From Nipponacmea schrenckii (Eukaryota > Mollusca > Gastropoda > Lottiidae), in contig CM060200.1 in NCBI GenBank assembly GCA_030562195.1, positions 15,376,001-15,440,000 of the forward strand: a stretch of DNA of 64,000 nt. The letters are read 5' to 3'. The notes beneath the pieces are model-generated. The model was given only the letters and a program-made list of their open reading frames with translations. It was not told the DNA's origin and did no database searches. Below, in pieces: positions 11,386 to 20,419 of the stretch. Position 1 is the first letter of the stretch; every line of letters begins with the position of its first letter. A program made the position numbers and the translations under genes.

Positions 11386-11776
11386 CGATCGCTTTGAAAA
11401 TTACAGAATATAGAGAAGTCGCCTATAGAAATAAAACCACATCATAAAAAAAATTCTACCACTTCCGGTTCTTGCGTGAGAACTTCCGATTTTTTAGAAC
11501 CGTGTTGGGTCACCCAGCTTCCGGTGTATGTAAGAAATCAGTACAAAAGCTATACATATATACTATCAGGCATAATAAGAACCCTTTAAGAATAAAAAAT
11601 CCAAACCGGAAGTGATACTTTATGTATCATCACAGAACGGTAACATTCAGCAAAATTTTAATAAGTCCGCTAATTTTTATCCGATTTGTCCGATTTTGGT
11701 GTTTTTCGAAACCTTGTTACTTTATCTAAAACTTGTTGGGAACAGAATTTTGATTTTCAAATTTAAATTTTTTTAA
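11386..11776. other. AT-rich spacer without recognisable gene
   Basis: No open frame of note. It contains three short CCGGAAGT or TTCCGG motifs (11461, 11488 region, 11606) and a palindromic GATACTTTATGTATC. It probably belongs to a dispersed repeat, because similar CGGAAGTGATAC text recurs near 54080. Confidence 0.4.
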
Positions 11777-12160
11777 TTCAATGACCCTGAATTTTTTCAA
11801 GTAGAATGTTCTTGACCTAAGCTATCCACACATATGCCTATTATGATCGACAACAATTATATCAAGTGACCTTGACCTTCAATGACCCTGAATTTTTACA
11901 AGTAGAATGTTCTTGACCTTTGCTATCCACACATAGGCCTATAATGGTCGCCAACAATTTTTTTGTACCCGTTTTAGTTTTTAAAAAAATTCAAAAGGCT
12001 ATATCAAGTGACCTTGACCTTCAATTACCTTAATAATTTCCAAGTCAAATAATGTACTTGACCTAAGCTGTCCATACATATGCTTATAATGGTTGTTAAA
12101 AAGTTTGTTTTGAGTGTTTAAAAAAGGCTATATCATGTGACCTTGTATCAAGTGGCCCCG
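11777..12160. repeat. Three-unit tandem repeat with AGGTCA-type half sites
   Basis: Units start at 11777, 11878 and 12020 with TTCAATGACCCTGAATTT (or a close variant), continue through AATGTTCTTGACCT and CCACACATA, and end ATCAAGTGACCTTGACC. The first unit is 101 bp; the second is about 142 bp because of an inserted AT-rich stretch. The block is followed by a GCCCCGTAGGGG palindrome near 12156. It sits inside the provirus and is presumably a later insertion. Confidence 0.7.
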
Positions 12161-12377
12161 TAGGGGTTGTTTGCCACTCTCAGTACTGTTCACAGCTCTA
12201 GTTGTCTTTGTTTCTATAACCAAGATATTCTATAATAATTGATATCTCTAATTGAGGTATATAATTAACATTTTTAGGAAAATGATTTGGCCGTGGCAAT
12301 TCTGTTATACTTTCTATTTTAAAATGTGCAAAGTAATCTACATTGTCATTATTTTCCATAGACAATTTTTCTACTGT

Positions 12378-12552
12378 TATGAGAAACTAACGTTAATTGT
12401 TTTTGATCAACATTTCCTAAATGTTTTAACATTTGATCTATACAATCTGTACCTACAGATATGAACTATATTCATTATTTTTTTATAAAATTCTTCAGGG
12501 ACATTATCTGTTCAATCTGTTAGATCCGGAAAACGACAATTTATTCGTTTAT
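12378..12552 (-). pseudogene. Second copy of a pPolB exonuclease II fragment
   Basis: The sequence repeats 5957-6105 of the polymerase gene nearly base for base (GTTATGAGAAACTAACGTTAATTG through AAACGACAATTTATTCGTT), with an extra inserted heptad-like stretch (TTTTTGATCAACATTTCC) and small indels. It lies 1.5 kb beyond the N-terminal end of the same gene. This is either a local duplication or a piece of a second, related provirus. It is non-coding as it stands. Confidence 0.75.
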
Positions 12553-12554
12553 AA

Positions 12555-13815
12555 GTACAGGAGGTGTTACAAATTTTTTATTTACTTGAGATTTATGAAT
12601 ATCAAATGAAGTAAAAATATTATCAAAATCAAAATAACATCTTATGTGTTCAAATTCAATTTAAAAAATGTATATATTTTTCTTCCATCGTTATGTAATT
12701 TCTTATCATTTATCAAATTTACAATTTATGGTTTTTCATTTGTCATTAATATCAAATCCAGGAAATATAGCCACACTCAGTGATAATAAATCTTTTTTTA
12801 AAATCATGTATAAAAGAATCTTCATCTTCCCTAAGCTTTATTTTAATTTCCACTCCATCGACAAAATCTGTATTAAGTGGTACATCTTTCATAGTAAAAG
12901 GACGTATGAAAGATCGATGAATCTTTTTAATTTTTCCACCCTTGGTTATTGTGGAAATTGTTCTTTCAAATATTAGAGTATAATTAAATGCAACACTTCT
13001 TGGATCAATTTGTGTATAAACAAAAGTTTTTATTTTTAATTTAAATATAGTAATGACTGCTTCAGTTGAAGACGTAATTTCAAATCTTGTAATGTTGGTT
13101 GTAATTTTATGATTTGGAATCACATCTTTCTTCACAAACAATAATTCTTGTTCTAATTTTTCTTCATTTACACCTGGTTTAATGTTACTTATTAGATCTT
13201 TAACATTTGATTTTTGCTTGGTAATTTTATCGTCTAGTTGAGATATTATTAAATTTAAATTTTGTAACTGAGATTTATCAACCACATTAAGAAATTGTTG
13301 TTGAATATAGGTTTTAATTTCTGTTTGTTCATTGTCATCACTGAGTTTCGTTTCTTGTTTCAATTTTTCTTCATTTATACCTGGTTTAATGTTACCTATC
13401 AGTTTTTAATATCTGATTTTTGCTTTGTAATTTTTTCGTCTAGATGTGACATTAATAAATTTATTCTGTCCAACTGAGTTTTATCGACAATATTAGCTAA
13501 TTGTTGTTGATAACTTTCTAGTTTTTTATGATGTGAGTTTAAAAGTTTTTGATGGTTTTCTAATTGGTTTTCACTATCTTTATCTAATACAGTTATTTTT
13601 TGATGTAAACTTTTAGTTGTTTGAGTTAAATAAGCTTTATTTATTGCATCTTTATTCTGTTAAGGAAATCTTAAATAAGTTATTTTGAAATTATTCATAT
13701 CTTTATCACCTTGAAGAGTGTCTCCAGTTTGATCTACAAAATATGGTTTGAATTGATTAATCGTTAATGTAGGAGCTTCATTCTTAAAGTTTCCTAAACC
13801 AAATTTATTTGCCAT
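12555..13815 (-). pseudogene. Fibre-like coiled-coil protein of the provirus
   Basis: The start ATG is at 13815 (reading MANKFGLG). The N-terminus contains the phage/virus fibre signature GDTLQGDKDMNNFKIT followed by a TAA at about 13660 and then DAINKAYL. A long Gln/Lys/Leu coiled coil follows (about 13600-13120) that includes a duplicated block (LDEKITKQKS at about 13420 and LDDKITKQKS at about 13210). The 12752-13363 frame ends in a beta-rich domain of about 120 residues, and a further frame extends to about 12555. Such GDT-x-x-GD repeats are seen in trimeric fibre shafts. The attachment role is inferred. It is broken by one stop and at least two frameshifts. Confidence 0.6.
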
Positions 13816-13879
13816 TTTTTTAAACACGATTTAATACTATTTCTTCAAATGGTTTACCTAAACTTAATTGATATAAAAA

Positions 13880-14176
13880 AAAATATTGTCGTCGCCCCTG
13901 TCCGTCCGTCCGTCGGTCCGTCCACATTTAATGTATCCACAATAGAGGCTACAGTTTTTATCCGATCTTGATGAAACTTAATGTATACATGTATAAATTG
14001 ATGATATCTCGGTCAAGTTCAAAAATAGAAATTATTGAATGAACAGATTTTGAGTTATTGCCCTTGACTTAGTAAAAACGTGTCAAATTTGGGTTGTATC
14101 CACGATAGAGGCTAAAGTTTTTATCCAATCTTAATGAAACTTGGTATGTATGTATGGAAATTATCGAATGAACAGA
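13880..14176 (+). mobile_element. 5'-truncated HINE fragment
   Basis: Starts at ATATTGTCGTCGCCCCTGTCC, just inside where the terminal palindrome should be, then CCGT repeats and two monomers of the GTATCCACGATAGAGGCTAC type. It has no 3' hairpin of its own, because the next HINE begins in its second monomer. Confidence 0.7.
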
Positions 14177-14682
14177 TTTTTATACGCCCACATGAATATG
14201 TGGACGTAATTTGTCGTTGCCCCTATCCGTCGGTCTGTAGGTCCGTCAACATTTGTTGTAGACACTATAGAAGCTACAATTTTCTATGGATTTTAATGAA
14301 ACTTGGTATGAGCATTGGTATTGATAAGACGGCAGACAAGTTCGATTTGGACGATTTTTCGATAAACGGTTTTTAAGTTATTGCCCCTGCCTCTATATTT
14401 GTTGTAGACACAATAGAAGCTACAATTTTCAATGGATTTCAATGAAACTTGGTGTGAGCATTGGAATTGATAAGACGGCTGTCAACTTCGAATATGAAGA
14501 TTTTTCGATGAATAGTTTGAGTAATTCTGAGTGGTTTCAATAAGAACCTTTAATTTTCAAAAGATTTTGATGGAACTTGGTGTAAGCATCAGAATAGATA
14601 AGACATTAGTCAAGTTTGAATTTCCGACTTTTTTAACGAATGCTGCCAGTGGGCGTATGTTACCTTGCCTGGCAAGCTATAT
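14177..14682 (+). mobile_element. HINE element H3
   Basis: A complete short element: TTTTTATACGCCCACATG at 14177, TGTCGTTGCCCC, a short CCGT tract, about three monomers (TTGTAGACACTATAGAAGCTAC...), then GCTGCCAGTGGGCGTATG and the CTTGCC-T-GGCAAG hairpin, ending about 14682. It lies between the fibre-like and integrase genes, so the truncated copy and this one are both insertions into the provirus. Confidence 0.75.
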
Positions 14683-14835
14683 GGATATTAGTTATAGCAT
14701 AAAACTTTGTTTTATTGTAAAGTGATGATATTTCATCACGCATACAATAGTAAAAAGATTTTATGTTTAATTCTTTTGCAAATCTGATTAATTGAAAATT
14801 CGTGGTAGTATCAGAAAGTAATCATTTTTTAATAA

Positions 14836-15602
14836 TCAGTTTTGATAAAATCTACCCAAGATTTCTTCACCATGTAAATCTACTAAACTGTAAGTTGGTG
14901 GTGTGGTTTTATTAACTTTATCAATAATAAAGATTTCATTCGTCCAATATCCAACATAACCTTTTTCGAATTTACTTTTATATTTATAAATACGAACTCT
15001 ATTTCCAACTTTAAATTTGCGTTTAATATTTAAATCCTCATTTTCAAAATTGTTTTGTGTGTTTATGTTTTTATAATATCTGGATTTTTTTAAGCTTCTG
15101 TAGGAGTAACTTTTATAGATGAATGAATTTTATTATTATATTCATCGACAACAATAGGTAATATTTTAAGCCATTTTTGAGAATTTAATTCTGTGAACTT
15201 TTTGAATAATTTGTTTTTCAGAGTTCTGTTAAATCTCTCAATTACTACAGCTTTACCTTCGTTGTATGTACTGTACATTTTAAACCATAGAGTTTTCATA
15301 TTTTTATTATAAAATCTGTTCCTTGATCTATCCATAACTTTTGGGGTTTTCTATGTTTCATTATAGTTTCAAATGCTTTTTTTAACAGTTAGACCGGTTT
15401 TGTTTTTTAGAGGAATAACCCAAGCGTATCTTGTATATAAATCTATAACTGTTAAACAATATTGATAACCTCTTTCTGGGGGCATATTAATCAAATCAGC
15501 TGACCATATATCGTCTTTGGCGAAAAGTTTCACTTTAAAAAAGTTTTTAGTTTTTCTGAATTCTTTATGAATTTCATCAGCTATTCCCATACCCAATTTC
15601 AT
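14836..15602 (-). pseudogene. Polinton retroviral-type integrase (rve)
   Basis: The first frame (15602-15369) contains WSADLINMPPE and YQYCLTVIDLYTRYAWV, the first catalytic Asp region and the following beta strand. The second (15335-15090) holds the region before the catalytic Glu (AVVIERFNRTLK, with ERFNRTLK the usual E-x-x-N/R block) and ends in YNNKIHSS. Beyond a frameshift at about 15090, 15010-14840 gives a chromodomain-like C-terminus (KGYVGYWTNEIFII, then YSLVDLHGEEI). The middle Asp falls at the 15336-15368 break, where the frame shifts. The enzyme inserts element DNA and is diagnostic of Polintons. Confidence 0.85.
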
Positions 15603-15626
15603 TTTTGATTTTAATAATCTTATGAT

Positions 15627-15963
15627 TAATGCTCTTCAACTTTTTCTCTAAAAGTGGGATTTGGAATAGATTCTAATTCTTTAATCATTTGTTTGTCTGC
15701 TTCATGTCGAAATTGAAAGTCCTCATTTCTGTATAGTTTATCGTGTTTAAGTGCAGCAGCATCTGCTTCTTCACCTGGTTTTGGATTATCATTTTCATCC
15801 AATCGTAAATCTAACCTAGTTCCCGGTCCAGTGTAATTATGACTTGGAAGATAATTCTCACCTTTATATTTAGCCCATGGAAAACCGGGAAGTTTAGTTA
15901 GAGGTTTTGAATGTCTCCTGATCCGAAATAGGTTTTGGGAGAGTGAATGTTTATTAAAGACAT
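15627..15963 (-). pseudogene. Parvovirus-type phospholipase A2-domain protein
   Basis: The ATG at 15963 opens MSLINIHSPK. After a frameshift near 15905 the frame runs to a TAA at about 15627. The domain shows the calcium-loop block HNYTGPGT (about 15838), then DENDNPKPG, and the catalytic helix AALKHDKLY with its His-Asp dyad (about 15745), followed by an aromatic FQFRHEADKQM helix. That order is the signature of the VP1-unique PLA2 of parvoviruses, also reported from adintoviruses, where it acts on endosomal membranes. Catalytic residues are still present, but the frame is broken upstream. It lies just upstream of the integrase on the same strand. Confidence 0.7.
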
Positions 15964-16085
15964 TTTTGGTCTTTGTGTTTAGTTACAAAGGATGTAACCT
16001 TTGGTATAAGGGACATCAATCCAGAGAAGAAACCATCGCCAGTGTAATTGAACTTTTCCTTTTCATACTTTAAAATCAATCTCAT
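15954..16085 (-). CDS. Short protein overlapping the PLA2 gene start
   Basis: A 43-codon open frame starting MRLILKYEKEK, with YTGDGFFSGLMSLIPK in the middle. Its stop overlaps the ATG of the PLA2-domain gene by about 10 bp (ATGTCTTTAA), the tight packing expected of a viral gene block. The Gly/Phe-rich amphipathic segment resembles minor virion proteins. Alternatively it is the N-terminus of the PLA2 protein itself, displaced by a frameshift. Confidence 0.4.
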   Translation of the reverse strand: MRLILKYEKEKFNYTGDGFFSGLMSLIPKVTSFVTKHKDQKCL

Positions 16086-16240
16086 ATTTTTAATATACAT
16101 GTAGTAGATTTGATAAAAGAAATACAACAAAAGAATTTTATTACAAGTATAAATAAATTCAAAGGTTCATAATCAATACAACATTATTAATAGTTCAACT
16201 TATAGTTACAGATGTTGATATTAGGTTGTTGTTCAAATAC

Positions 16241-16360
16241 GCAGTCTCAGAGGAATGATATTCCTATTTTATTTTAATAAGTTACTCCAATACGCAGTCT
16301 CAAAACAAATACTCCAATACGCAGTCTCAGAGGAATGATATTCCTATTTTATGTTAATAA
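16241..16360. repeat. Repeated 35-bp unit with GGAATGATATTCC palindrome, possible provirus end region
   Basis: TACGCAGTCTCAGAGGAATG...TATTCC occurs at about 16239 and again at about 16318, with a partial TACGCAGTCTCA at 16296. It lies just beyond the last provirus gene. It may be part of the terminal repeat of the element, but the matching end on the left was not found. Confidence 0.45.
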
Positions 16361-17015
16361 GATCACATGGTACATTACACATATTTCTGAGTCAATACCG
16401 TATTATTGATTATTCATAACATCTGGTGGTATACACGTAACCTGAAACATAAAATGGAGAATTTATTATTAAATATTTTTCACACTCACCTTTCTAAACA
16501 GAATCTCGAACTGTTTTAGAACAAATATTTTCATATCACATTAGTTTCCAGAACTTTACTTCTTCAGAATTATTTTGAAACATTGTTAGATTTCTGAAAC
16601 CATTCGTTCTAGTTTTACAATTGACAAACTAACGAAAATTTGATATAATTAAACTGTTAATATTGGATATAGATATTACATACCTTAATTGGATAATTGT
16701 CAAATATAATTCTGTTAATCTCTTGTCCAAAGAATATTACACCTAGAGTGAACAGAGACTAAACTGTACATTAGCACGACCGGCTTCAAAATGAGTTGGC
16801 AAGTAACAGGTGTGAACGATTACGACGCAGTAAATAAAGTTCGAGAATATTCAAGAATGTTAAGGAGAATATTGATTAAACAATTTTAATAATTTAGCAG
16901 ACGAATTTAGTTAATAATATATCATGAAGTTTAAAGTGAATGTTTATTAAAGACATTTTTGGTGATGTATTTTATTAAAAAGGTTGGTGGGGGGGGGGGG
17001 GCGTTTGTTCAAATG
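16361..17015. other. Spacer without recognisable gene
   Basis: No coding signal. At 16937-16962 it repeats the text GTGAATGTTTATTAAAGACATTTTTGG found in the provirus at 15943-15969, so provirus-derived sequence may extend this far. It ends in a G run at 16989-17001. Confidence 0.4.
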
Positions 17016-17119
17016 GTAGTATTAGAGCTTAAAGATATCCGGTAGCTCGGAGCGGAGCAAAGCGGAGGGTGCCGGATATCTGTAAGCTCTAATACTACTG
17101 GCCTGGCGTAGGCCAGTGC
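17016..17119. repeat. Two adjacent hairpins (27-bp arms, then CTGGCC/GGCCAG)
   Basis: Arms at 17016-17042 and 17072-17098 (GTAGTATTAGAGCTT... and its complement) pair over 27 bp with one mismatch. The 29-nt loop is rich in GGAGC. A second stem, CTGGCC-TGGCGTA-GGCCAG, follows directly at 17099-17118. Two consecutive stem-loops of this kind are typical of a transposon end, but no partner end was identified. Confidence 0.65.
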
Positions 17120-17504
17120 TTTCTTGAGAATACTTTTCTCATCTTACTCTTACACCTGCAATTGACCTGTTGCAACAAACATGGTTACATAATAACTCCA
17201 AATTAACCAATTATTTTTATTTCAATTTCTTCAAATACTATTGTTTATGTGCAATGTTCCATATATCAATTTAAAGCAGTCAATTTGTACATTATAAATC
17301 TGTTCATAAAATTCTAGAGTTACCTAGAAATCAAACTACATTTTTAACTTTTGAAGCCATGTCACTATAGAACGAAAAACAAAATTTCCAAATTTGAAAA
17401 AGCTAAATTTTGATTCAAATATATATTGTTAACCATCTATTTAAAGAATAGATCAAGCATAATAAGTATAAAGAAGAATTTGTGAGGTATGCAAATTAGG
17501 CCAT

Positions 17505-17833
17505 GTGACAGGGCGCAATTTACAAATGAGAATAAAACCGGAAGTAAACATTGTAAAACAAACATCACTATATAATTGGATAGAACTTTTCAGGAGTGAC
17601 AACGTTTGTTCAGGTCACAAGGTCACCAAAGGTCAAGGTCACGAAATATGGGCCTTGAAAGTTTATTAAGTTTAGGCGATTATTGAATTATTTTTAGCAG
17701 AAATACAAAAAAAATCTAAATCGAAATTCAAAAATCAATTTGCATAGAAAGGTAGCCAATTATTCAATGTATCCATGTGTTAAATTTCATCGAAATCGGT
17801 CAATTAACAGTCAATTAACTTTACGAATTGGAA
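17505..17833 (+). repeat. Dispersed AGGTCA-repeat element, copy 1 (partial)
   Basis: Contains ACCGGAAGT at 17537 and the block CAGGTCACAAGGTCACC at 17611-17627 running into AAAGGTCAAGGTCA. The same block occurs at about 20685, 21136 and, inverted, near 51560, 53180 and 53670. AGGTCA half-sites lie at 17612, 17620, 17630 and 17636. It ends against the LINE fragment at about 17834. Confidence 0.7.
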
Positions 17834-18107
17834 CACAAACTCAAAATGGCGACCAATATTTTTAATATTATTTTGGATTCAGGTTTTTATCCTACTGCTT
17901 GGTGTATAGGAAATGTAATAAACAATCCTGACTGTTATAGGGGTATAACTATAGTAAGTTGTATGGGTAAATTATTCACATCTATCATTAATAACAGACT
18001 CATATCATATGATATATTTTATAATATTATCCCTGCAACACAATTTGGATTCCAAAAAATTTTAAGTACTACTGATGCTATTTTTATTCTACAAAGCCTG
18101 GTACAAA
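17834..18107 (+). pseudogene. Non-LTR retrotransposon reverse transcriptase fragment
   Basis: The frame gives FNIILDSGFYPTAWCIGNVI followed by NNPDCYRGITIVSCMGKLF, then QFGFQKILSTTDAIFILQSL. These are RT fingers/palm blocks of CR1/Jockey-like LINEs (W-x-x-G-x-I, N-x-x-x-YRGI-x-x-x-x-x-x-x-KLF, Q-x-GF-x-x-x-x-S-T-x-D-A). The proline/lysine motif between GNVI and the NNPDCYRG block has been lost in a small deletion. The catalytic DD region is absent: the sequence breaks off where the TTAA element begins. Confidence 0.75.
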
Positions 18108-18872
18108 TTACGTTGTCAGTTGATATTTTTGAGTACTACGTCATCAGCTAAATAAACCTTTCCTATGTTTGTCGATCAGATTTGTATTGGGGGAATCCAG
18201 AAGTCACGTGATGTCCCATAAATCATTACATCATATGTAAACAGAGAAATTTTATGATTGGTGATAGTGTTTTAACATGTGCTAATCCATTGTGTAGCAA
18301 TCCAATTATGTGGTTATCGGTGCATGTTGATGCCTAAAAGGTGCTAAAAGATTTCTACAGCATGAAAGACAATCTTTTAACAACATGATCGTTAATTATG
18401 TAAGTTTTACATGTGTTAGCAAAATGTTGAAAAAAAATGCCATTTTTCCAAAAGCATATCTCGCTTACAATTTATCTGATTTTTACAAACTTTGGCTTCA
18501 GCTATAGCTTACAATGGCTTTTTTGTAAATGTACACGCAAAATTTTGATTTCTATCAATATCTTCAAAACAAAACAAAATTTTCCAAAAAGTCAACGTGG
18601 AGTTATAGAGATATATGTAGACTTGTGTTGTGCAAAATTTCAACCTTCTATATTGAATAGTCTAGTAGATACTGTATGCTAATTTTAAGGGGAATAATTG
18701 ACGTTTTTTTCGTTTATCTTTTATACCATATTTCTCAAAGTTGAAATGTTTTATATTTTTGGATAGCTAAAAGTCCCCCCTTTCCATTGATATTTATATA
18801 TTTCAGATAGATGGAAAAGAAGTGATTGAAATCGTCTAATTTTTGTACATAGGTTTAGGGTTGTCAACCCCC
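18108..18872 (-). mobile_element. TTAA-flanked element, truncated copy
   Basis: Aligns in opposite orientation to the complete 907-bp element at 41820-42726. Shared text includes TACGTTGTCAGTTGA...ACTACGTCATC, the GTCACGTGA/ATGTGACT block near 18203 and the terminal GGTTGTCAACCCCC followed by TTAA (18873-18876). The end that should abut the LINE RT is missing, so a deletion removed both the rest of the RT and this terminus. The 18437-18682 open frame inside it has no recognisable product. Confidence 0.7.
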
Positions 18873-18876
18873 TTAA

Positions 18877-19050
18877 ATACATTCTTAAAGTTAAAAAATC
18901 TGCAAATAAAGATATGGTTTTATATGAAATTGGAAGATATCCTCTTGAAATAATCAGAAAGATTAGAATTTTTAAATATTATATATATTAAGTTAATTTC
19001 TACTGATAATGAACTTTTGCAATGTTGTTTGCCAGATATTGGTTTAGGGT
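18877..19050 (+). pseudogene. LINE ORF2 C-terminal fragment
   Basis: Immediately after the TTAA, the + strand reads ILKVKKSANKDMVLYEIGRYPLE and then IRKIRIFKYY. That is the post-RT region of CR1-like LINE proteins (L-x-V-K-x-S-x-x-x-x-x-Y-x-E-x-GR-P-P/L). It is therefore the downstream part of the LINE whose RT lies at 17834-18107. Confidence 0.65.
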
Positions 19051-19154
19051 GTTATAAGAGATAATCTCTTATAGAAGCACTGGCCTAGGTCACACATCAG
19101 TTTGATAAGAAATTGTCTTCTTCTGGAGAGATTTACACAATTGATTAATTTTCA

Positions 19155-19408
19155 AAGAGAATTTTTTCAAAGCGATTACTTCAGGGAGGTAAAGGAAGGG
19201 GGTCTAATCTACCACGTACAAGGATATTACTGAGATTAGGGAATTCATCCTGGAGTTCTTTATAAAACCGTTTCACAATCACCGCCGCACTTTTGGCTGT
19301 AGAATTGTAGGTTGCTACAAAAGGTATAATTTGATTGTCATGCTGGATGTTTAGGCCGTTAGGTACAACTGTTTCTAATTGGTCTATCCAGAAGCTCTCT
19401 TTTAAATA
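19155..19408 (-). pseudogene. Retroelement fragment, possibly Penelope-type C-terminus
   Basis: Read leftwards from about 19408 the frame gives ESFWIDQLETVVPNGLN, then IIPFVATYNSTAKSAAVIV and ELQDEFPNLSNILVRGR. The W-I-x-x-L-x-T-x-x-P-x-G-L-N pattern is characteristic of a conserved segment near the end of many animal retroelement polyproteins, including Penelope-like ones. The exact family is uncertain, and no GIY-YIG motif is visible. Confidence 0.4.
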
Positions 19409-19909
19409 ATGATATTTGGATTGTAATTTGTAAATATTAAGAAATTACTTGAAGATATTGGTTAAGGATACTTGTGGAGTAATGTAAATAGGTTCTCTTT
19501 AAATGTTTTTTAAACAACGAATTCATGAAATCATTTAGGTAAAATTGATTACTATTGACAAGTTACTTATAAAACAGTTTTCACTTTTCTTCTAGCTATT
19601 ACAGACCGGAAGTAACAAAATTAGGTCATTAGAGGCCATACTTGAAGTTGAAGTAGCAATTAGGTCACCATGAAGTCAAGATGTCTTTACCTATTACCAG
19701 TTTGACTGCAAACTCGTCCGAATTTCACAAAAATAAAAATAATAATAATCTGAATGATAACAATACGTTTTTAACTGAATTGTCAAAATACGTAACTAAA
19801 AAATTAATGATAACAATACAGTTTCAACCTCAACTCTAAAGCTTTAATAATAACATTTTGATCTCTGACAATACAATTTCTACTCTTATTGATGGCTTTT
19901 ATATTGCAG

Positions 19910-20078
19910 ACAGATGTATTGGTAATGAGTTGTGATTTAATATCAGATATAAGTTTGCATCATATAGCTAATCTGCATCAAGCATATGATTCATCAGCTA
20001 CCATGCTATTATCAACTTTACCAGATCAATTTATTGATATTCCAGCACCAGGTATTAAATCAAAGAAAAAATCAACAG
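19910..20078 (+). CDS. EIF2B3: EIF2B3 (eIF2B gamma) internal exon
   Basis: After a pyrimidine-poor tract ending TATATTGCAG, the 169-bp exon encodes TDVLVMSCDLISDISLH, AYDSSATMLLSTLPDQ and ending APGIKSKKKST, then the donor GTAGGT. This is the nucleotidyltransferase-like region of the eIF2B gamma subunit (in the human protein: DVLVLSCDLITD, then AYDASLAML and a lysine-rich KGKKK linker). The product is a subunit of the guanine-nucleotide exchange factor that recharges eIF2 for translation initiation, in the cytosol. The exon enters in phase 0 and leaves in phase 1, matching the next exon. The upstream exons were not found in this window. Confidence 0.85.
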
Positions 20079-20212
20079 GTAGGTATGTTAACCAGTAAAA
20101 TCTGTTTTAAGTCGAATTTATCTTGGTTTATTCACTATTAATTAACATTTTTGTCAACACTGTAATAGTAGACTACAATTTCAGCCTGGTTTGTGAATCA
20201 ATACAAGACTTT

Positions 20213-20238
20213 TTTTTATATGCCCACATGAATATGTG
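20213..20238 (+). mobile_element. Remnant HINE 5' end
   Basis: TTTTTTATATGCCCACATGAATATGTG matches the HINE terminal palindrome with one substitution, but no microsatellite or core follows. Confidence 0.45.
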
Positions 20239-20419
20239 TAAAATCAAAACAAAAACCAATCAAAAATGGTGATCTCAGTTGTAAAAAATAAGATGCTTTG
20301 AAAGGTAGAATATATGAGGCTTTAAATTATAAAACTTCTGTCAAATAAACCACCTATCTCCCCAATGTTTTGTGTATATAAAAAACACACTATGTCAGGG
20401 AGTCCAAAACCAACACAAT

